From contig WHVY01000003.1 of NCBI GenBank assembly GCA_022266195.1, positions 12,648,001 to 12,712,000 on the forward strand: 64,000 bases of DNA, given 5' to 3'. The notes below the pieces were generated by a model that was not told the DNA's origin, searched no databases, and was given only the letters and a program-made list of their open reading frames with translations. Shown in pieces: positions 62,758-64,000 of this stretch. How positions within the stretch are numbered: the stretch's first letter is position 1; each line of letters opens with the position of its first letter. The DNA comes from Tetranychus cinnabarinus (lineage: Eukaryota; Arthropoda; Arachnida; Trombidiformes; Tetranychidae). A program made the translations under genes and the position numbers.

Positions 62758-64000
62758 ATTGAATTAAAAGCTTCACTTGAAATAACATTGACGATCCCAA
62801 TGCATTCAATATGAAAGGAACGCTCCAATTGAAATAACATTGACGATCCCAATGCATTCAATATGAATTAAAAGCTTCACTTGAAATAACATTGACGATC
62901 CCAATGTATTCAATATGAAAGGAGAGCTCCAATTGAAATAACATTGACGATCCCAATGCGTAAATTGAATTAAAAGCTTCACTTGAAATAACATTGACGA
63001 TCCCAATGCATTCAATATGAAAGGAGAGCTCCAATTGAAATAACATTGACGATCCCAATGCATTCAATATGAATTAAAAGCTTCACTTGAAATAACATTG
63101 ACGATCCCAATGCATTCAATATGAAAGGAGAGCTCCAATTGAAATAACATTGACGATCCCAATGCGTAAATTGAATTAAAAGCTTCACTTGAAATAACAT
63201 TGACGATCCCAATGCATTCAATATGAAAGGAGAGCTCCAATTGAAATAACATTGACGATCCCAATGCATTCAATATGAATTAAAAGCTCCAATTGAAAAC
63301 ACATTGACGATCCCAATGCGTAAATTGAATTCAAAGCTCCAATTGAAATAACATTGACGATCCCAATGCATGCAATATGAAAATAGAGCTCCAATTGAAA
63401 TAACATTGACGATCCCAATGCGTAAATTGAATTCAAAGCTTCACTTGAAATAACATTGACGATCCCAATGCATTCAATATGAAAGAAGAGCTCCAATTGA
63501 AATAACATTGACGATCCCAATGCGTAAATTGAATTAAAAGCTTCACTTGAAATAACATTGACGATCCCAATGCATTCAATATAAAAGGAGAGCTCCAATT
63601 GAAATAACATTGACGATCCCAATGCATTCAATATGAATAAAAAGCTTCACTTGAAATAACATTGACGATCCCAATGTATTCAATATGAAAGGAGAGCTCC
63701 AATTGAAATAACATTGACGATCCAAATGCGTAAATTGAATTAAAAGCTTCACTTGAAATAACATTGACGATCCCAATGCATTCAATATGAAAGGAGAGCT
63801 CCAATTGAAATAACATTGACGATCCCAATGCATTCAATATGAATTAAAAGCTTCACTTGAAATAACATTGACGATCCCAATGCATTCAATATGAAAGGAG
63901 AGCTCCAATTGAAATAACATTGACGATCGCAATGCGTAAATTGAATTAAAAGCTTCACTTGAAATAACATTGACGATCCCAATGCATTCAATATGAAAGG
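62677..64000. repeat. Minisatellite of 50-52 bp units, running off the window
   Basis: About 26 copies of the core ACATTGACGATCCCAATG. Three unit types alternate: CATTCAATATGAAAGGAGAG... (52 bp), CATTCAATATGAATTAAAAG... (52 bp) and CGTAAATTGAATTAAAAGCT... (50 bp). They form a higher-order pattern of dimers and trimers with few point changes. Open frames on the reverse strand arise because unit sums are multiples of three; they have no domain. The right boundary is outside the window. Confidence 0.95.

Noticed and set aside
62676..63991. Many overlapping reverse-strand open frames of 60-137 codons in the minisatellite
   Set aside because: They repeat the same unit in shifted frames, end where unit length changes, and have no signal peptide or domain. 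They are a by-product of the tandem repeat.

Overview
The window is nuclear DNA from an animal, almost certainly an arthropod. It is AT-rich, with mostly short introns bounded by GT..AG sites (GTAAGT-type donors), seven recognisable conserved animal genes and the arthropod telomere motif TTAGG. A compact chelicerate genome such as a spider mite would fit, but that is an inference. No bacterial or viral gene was seen.

Layout. 1-3303 (+): the 3' five exons of GNPTAB, the Golgi GlcNAc-1-phosphotransferase alpha/beta precursor. 3422-5696 (-): GTF3C2-like TFIIIC subunit, convergent with GNPTAB. 6527-9192 (+): an integrin beta in five exons. 9363-12305 (-): a large intronless zinc-finger protein. 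13393-24383 (+): a calsyntenin in seven exons with a 7.3 kb intron. 26179-26890 (+): mitochondrial ribosomal protein S23. 26972-31276 (-): an intronless DNA topoisomerase II. 34167-60416 (+): a dual-specificity cyclic nucleotide phosphodiesterase of the PDE11 type in three coding exons, the last two 20.9 kb apart. 62355-62757 (+): a predicted 54-residue secreted peptide whose last exon merges into a minisatellite (about 26 units of 50-52 bp) that runs off the window.

The conserved genes are not an operon or a pathway. They are ordinary neighbours serving lysosomal enzyme tagging, Pol III transcription, adhesion, synaptic cargo transport, mitochondrial translation, chromosome topology and cAMP/cGMP turnover. 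Gaps between convergent gene ends are short (81-170 bp); divergent pairs are 0.8-2.9 kb apart.

The long introns and spacers hold most of the unusual material: an apparently intact mariner with perfect 29-bp terminal repeats; an 823-bp foldback element with TA duplications; a 122-bp mariner-type miniature element; two members of another miniature family; an inverted-repeat element at 42.9-43.5 kb; a duplicated copy of the PDE11 3' end inside its own large intron; and a 1.34-kb long-inverted-repeat element with an 8-bp target duplication that carries a TTAGG telomeric array in its middle. That last element, the cadherin-less calsyntenin start and the peptide/minisatellite fusion are the best candidates for something undescribed. 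No tRNA, rRNA or CRISPR array was recognised by eye.
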